Source: Clarireedia homoeocarpa (Eukaryota > Ascomycota > Leotiomycetes > Helotiales > Rutstroemiaceae). From it: a stretch of DNA of 64,000 nucleotides. Of the stretch, positions 61,371 to 64,000 are shown piece by piece. Numbering within the stretch: the stretch's first letter is position 1; every line of letters starts with the position of its first letter. The notes beneath the pieces are model-generated. The model saw nothing but the letters and a program-made list of their open reading frames with translations. It ran no database searches and was not told the origin of the DNA. A program made the translations under genes and the position numbers. Location: positions 267,215-331,214 of the forward strand of contig LNKV01000029.1 in assembly GCA_001465935.1 (NCBI GenBank), in the 5' to 3' direction.

Positions 61371-62354
61371 ATGAAAGCAATCATTATCTCAAAATTTGGA
61401 AGCCCGGAATGCCTGGTCCTTAGGGAAATTCCAATTCCAGAACCCGAACTTGGAGAAGTCCTGATTAAGATTAAAGCCTTCGGCCTCAACCACGCCGAAA
61501 TGCACATGCGCAAAGGCGAATGGGCAGAATGGATGCCAGTCAGTGGAATTGAATGCGTTGGCCTCGTCGCCTCTTGTCCCGGTGGAGAATTCACGGAAGG
61601 AACACCAGTAGCATCATTAATGGGAGGATTAGGCAGGAATATTAATGGTAGTTATGCCGAATATACCAAAGCCAGAGCTCAGAATGTCATATGTTTGGGA
61701 CCTCTAGTTGAAAGTTTGTCATGGGAACAGTTGGCGGTTATTCCGCAATCGTACGCAACGGCTTGGACGTGTTTGTTTAGGAACTTGGAAGTGAAAACGG
61801 GGCAGATACTTTTGGTCAGAGGAGCTACATCGGCGCTTGGTCGAGCGGCACTGAACTTGGCGGTGGAGAGGGGAGTGAAGGTTGTGGCAACTACAAGGAA
61901 AGAAGAGCGATTTGCATCTTTGAAAGCATTGGGTGCAGAGCGCATTGAACTCGAGAGCCCAGACTTATCACAACGAGTTCCGGAAAAATTCGACGCCGTC
62001 TTAGAACTGATTGGTAACAGTACAATCTTGGATACACTCAAAATGGTTCGCCGAGGGGGTAGGGTATGCCTAGCTGGATTCCTTGGAGGATTGGCTCCGA
62101 TTTCAGAATTTAACCCGTTGTTACAAATGGCTAGTGGAGTCCATTTCAGTTTTTTCGGAAGTTTTACATTTGGAACTCCTGGGTTTCCATTATCAGATGT
62201 TCCATTGACAGATATTATAAGGATGGTTGTAGAGAAAAAATTCAAGGTTGAGGCAGTGAGGGTTTTTAAGTTTGGACAAGAGGAAATTAGGAGCGCCCAC
62301 AGAGTCATGGACGCAAATTTGGCAAATGGGAAGATGGTGATGACTGTTGAATAG
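61371..62354 (+). CDS. Quinone oxidoreductase-like MDR enzyme, zinc-independent
   Basis: Medium-chain dehydrogenase/reductase of the quinone oxidoreductase (zeta-crystallin-like) type, reducing quinones or enones with NADPH. Single exon, 327 residues from the ATG at 61371 (MKAIIISKFGSPE, the family's usual start). N-terminal GroES-like part: GEVLIKIKAFGLNHAEMHMRKGEW and SYAEYTKARA. Cofactor site: LLVRGATSALGRAALNLA at about 147-164. Catalytic zinc ligands of alcohol dehydrogenases are absent. The end contains SAHRVMDANLANGKMVMTVE, also typical. Substrate unknown. Confidence 0.9.
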   Translation: MKAIIISKFGSPECLVLREIPIPEPELGEVLIKIKAFGLNHAEMHMRKGEWAEWMPVSGIECVGLVASCPGGEFTEGTPVASLMGGLGRNINGSYAEYTKARAQNVICLGPLVESLSWEQLAVIPQSYATAWTCLFRNLEVKTGQILLVRGATSALGRAALNLAVERGVKVVATTRKEERFASLKALGAERIELESPDLSQRVPEKFDAVLELIGNSTILDTLKMVRRGGRVCLAGFLGGLAPISEFNPLLQMASGVHFSFFGSFTFGTPGFPLSDVPLTDIIRMVVEKKFKVEAVRVFKFGQEEIRSAHRVMDANLANGKMVMTVE

Positions 62355-62642
62355 ATGCTATTTGCACTAATATCATCCATTTTCAATTGAACAATGCAGC
62401 CTACAGGTTTCGAGGGCTCCTTAATCAAGGTCCAAGCGCACGTTTTTGACTCTTTGACGTTTACTCCTGCGAAATTCCCTATACAGCTACGTCGGTTTTT
62501 CATGATCACATCCTACATTCACAGGCTTCCAATGTCCGCTATACGTATCAAAAAGATAAATTAGAATTAACATGATATCCATCCAGCGCGAGACGAGTAT
62601 CTTGGTATTTGTCCACACGATTTATGTTGGGTCCCTGGGTAT

Positions 62643-63238
62643 TCATTCTTTGAGTTCCTGCTTGTGGAATATTCCTACATACACGATGTTAGTATTTTAT
62701 TTCAAATATGTAACTTGCTTCATCACCTTACCCTGAATCTCAGGCATCCACTCCTCCTTATACTTGCAGAAGAACTCCCCTTTAGGGCCAAGACCTTCAG
62801 GTTTATCAATCGTTCCGTACATCACATATCTGAAATGATCCTTGGCTTGTTCCTAAAATCTCAATGTTGGTCTGCATGGACACATCATAGGCACATCCCA
62901 GAAGCAAGAGTCTATACTCACCCCGTATTCCAGAAGGCCACCTCCGCATATGCCACAGAATTCCCTATGGAGTAAACTTCCAGAGCCATTGTCTGCTTCA
63001 TGTATCTTAGGTTCTCCTTCAGTGATTTTGAACGAAGAAGCAGGAATCTTGGTCGTTAGACCATAGTTTGTTCCGAAGAATTTCTATGCAGTTCTGATGA
63101 GCAAGTGGAACTTCAGCAAGCAATGAGAAAACTTACTTTGCAGTTGTGACAGTGACATAGTGATGTCCTGGCTTCAGATGGGGACACATCAAAGCTGTAT
63201 TTAACAGCACGACAGTAACATGATCCTGTGTAATGCAT
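62643..63238 (-). CDS. GFA / CENP-V-type zinc protein (glutathione-dependent formaldehyde-activating enzyme family)
   Basis: Four small exons, 63238-63137, 63083-62922, 62852-62732 and 62674-62643, join exactly to 138 residues. None is long enough to stand out alone. Zinc-ligand cysteines of the family are in place: C7 and C9 in TGSCYCRAVKY, C28, C30 and C33 in SLCHCHNCK, C77 and C80 in REFCGICGGGLLEYG. The middle KFFGTNYGL and C-terminal FRYVMYGTIDKPEGLGPKGEFF are also typical. Catalysis (S-hydroxymethylglutathione formation or other carbon-sulfur chemistry) is known for only a few members, so the substrate is open. It diverges from the Hva1-like gene with 322 bp between starts. Confidence 0.88.
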
Positions 63239-63560
63239 ATTGAAAATGATATAGTAATTGTTCCAACAAGGAATGCTCGTCGGGATATGCTCTTAATATG
63301 TTGCATTGATAAACTGAATCATCATGATATATCAGCATGTCTTGTAATGATGTCAATGTTTCTTCTCAACCTGCACCTCCCAGTAATTGGTTGATATCTG
63401 CATGGGTTGGTGAAGGAGGGGCTTGTGGAAAATGACGTTTGCAACTTAAGGATTCCGGTGTAGTCATCTGGGTTGACATGTAAGCGAAACATTTCTCCTC
63501 AAAATCACATTTGAAAATTAAGCAAGCCGAAGAGAAGCACATAATAGGTACACAACAATT
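63239..63560. promoter_or_regulatory. Shared divergent promoter of GFA and Hva1-like genes
   Basis: 322 bp between two divergent start codons. No specific binding site recognised. A 73-codon minus-strand frame across it looks accidental. Confidence 0.4.
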
Positions 63561-63898
63561 ATGTCGGCTCGAGTCGAGGACAAGCATGGAAATGCCATCG
63601 ATGAAGGTGATAGAGTCTTCACCAAAATCAGAGGTGGCAAGCGAGAGGGAGAGGTAAGTTGAAATGTCGATTCTCGAACACGATTGAACTCATTCTAAGC
63701 GATCCAGGTTGAGAACATAGTCACCACAAAGGAAGAGGCTGCAGAGGAGGATGTCAAGAATCCGCCAAAAGGTTTGGATCCTAGAGTTTGTCTGTTCGCC
63801 CCAAACACTGATGAATGCCAGTTATTTTCCAGGATCAACACGGTCATAAAGTTGCTCACAATCCCGAAACGCTCGAGAATTTGGATGCGCGAGAATGA
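63561..63898 (+). CDS. Hva1/TUDOR-domain small protein
   Basis: Small protein with the fold described for hypervirulence-associated protein (Hva1 TUDOR, formerly DUF2945). Three exons, 63561-63653, 63708-63771 and 63822-63898, give exactly 77 residues. Marks are VEDKHGNAIDEGDRVFTKIRG, then the segment around VENIVTTKEEA, PPKV and the block DQHGHKVAHNPETL. The length fits family members closely. Bacterial and fungal relatives are of unknown biochemical role; Cryptococcus Hva1 was linked to NADPH binding and virulence in published work as I recall it. No role is inferred for this species. Confidence 0.85.
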
Positions 63899-64000
63899 TC
63901 CAACTTACCAAGCAACTCATCCGTCGTTTTCTATCCACAACAATCTCATGTTTATAGACGGGTAATGATCCCACACGTCTACCTCAAGAGGGGGCGCTTT

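Noticed and set aside
61679..62509. 276-codon minus-strand open frame
   Set aside because: Antisense shadow of the quinone oxidoreductase gene.

Overview
The window is nuclear DNA of a filamentous ascomycete. Genes are split by short introns of about 45-120 bp with GT..AG ends and CTAAC-like branch points. The families (HET-NACHT NLR, Pth11-like and cAMP-receptor-like GPCRs, sedolisin, PL1 pectin lyase, OPT transporter, ATG29, Hva1/TUDOR) are typical of Pezizomycotina. The set of plant-wall enzymes and the gene styles look like Leotiomycetes (Helotiales, for example Sclerotiniaceae relatives), but the genus is inference. I saw no tRNA, rRNA or CRISPR. Most gene models below were rebuilt by joining exons by eye; nearly all joined lengths are exact multiples of three.

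Layout. 0-9 kb: a rhodopsin-fold Pth11-like receptor, an AT-rich islet with a tandemly duplicated Ser/Arg-rich relic, a serine-rich tail-anchored protein with an Atg8-interaction-like motif, and a secreted S53 (sedolisin) protease. 11-20 kb: a possible gene relic, a phenol-hydroxylase-type FAD monooxygenase, a secreted class II-like haem peroxidase, a small membrane protein and a CE1 feruloyl-esterase-like enzyme. 22-31 kb: a GH5 exo-beta-1,3-glucanase, then a divergent GH3 beta-glucosidase / GH31 alpha-xylosidase pair that shares a promoter holding a GGCTAAA (XlnR-type) site. 31-39 kb: a small Cys-rich protein, a Dal5-like MFS transporter and a cAMP-receptor-like GPCR.

42-50 kb is an accessory, decaying stretch. 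It holds a small-secreted-protein pseudogene with three independent lesions, an intact HET-NACHT-ankyrin NLR, degenerate repeats, and a pectin lyase pseudogene with an internal deletion. 50-64 kb returns to housekeeping-like genes: an OPT oligopeptide transporter, a single-pass membrane protein, inositol monophosphatase, ATG29 (with a 10-nt microexon), a quinone oxidoreductase, a GFA/CENP-V-type enzyme and an Hva1/TUDOR-domain protein.

Functionally the first half is a loose group of genes for attack on plant wall polymers and phenolics: peroxidase, phenol hydroxylase, feruloyl esterase, xyloglucan glycosidases and an acid protease. Two entries relate to autophagy: ATG29 is recognised with confidence, while the receptor-like protein at 4.6 kb is a hypothesis.
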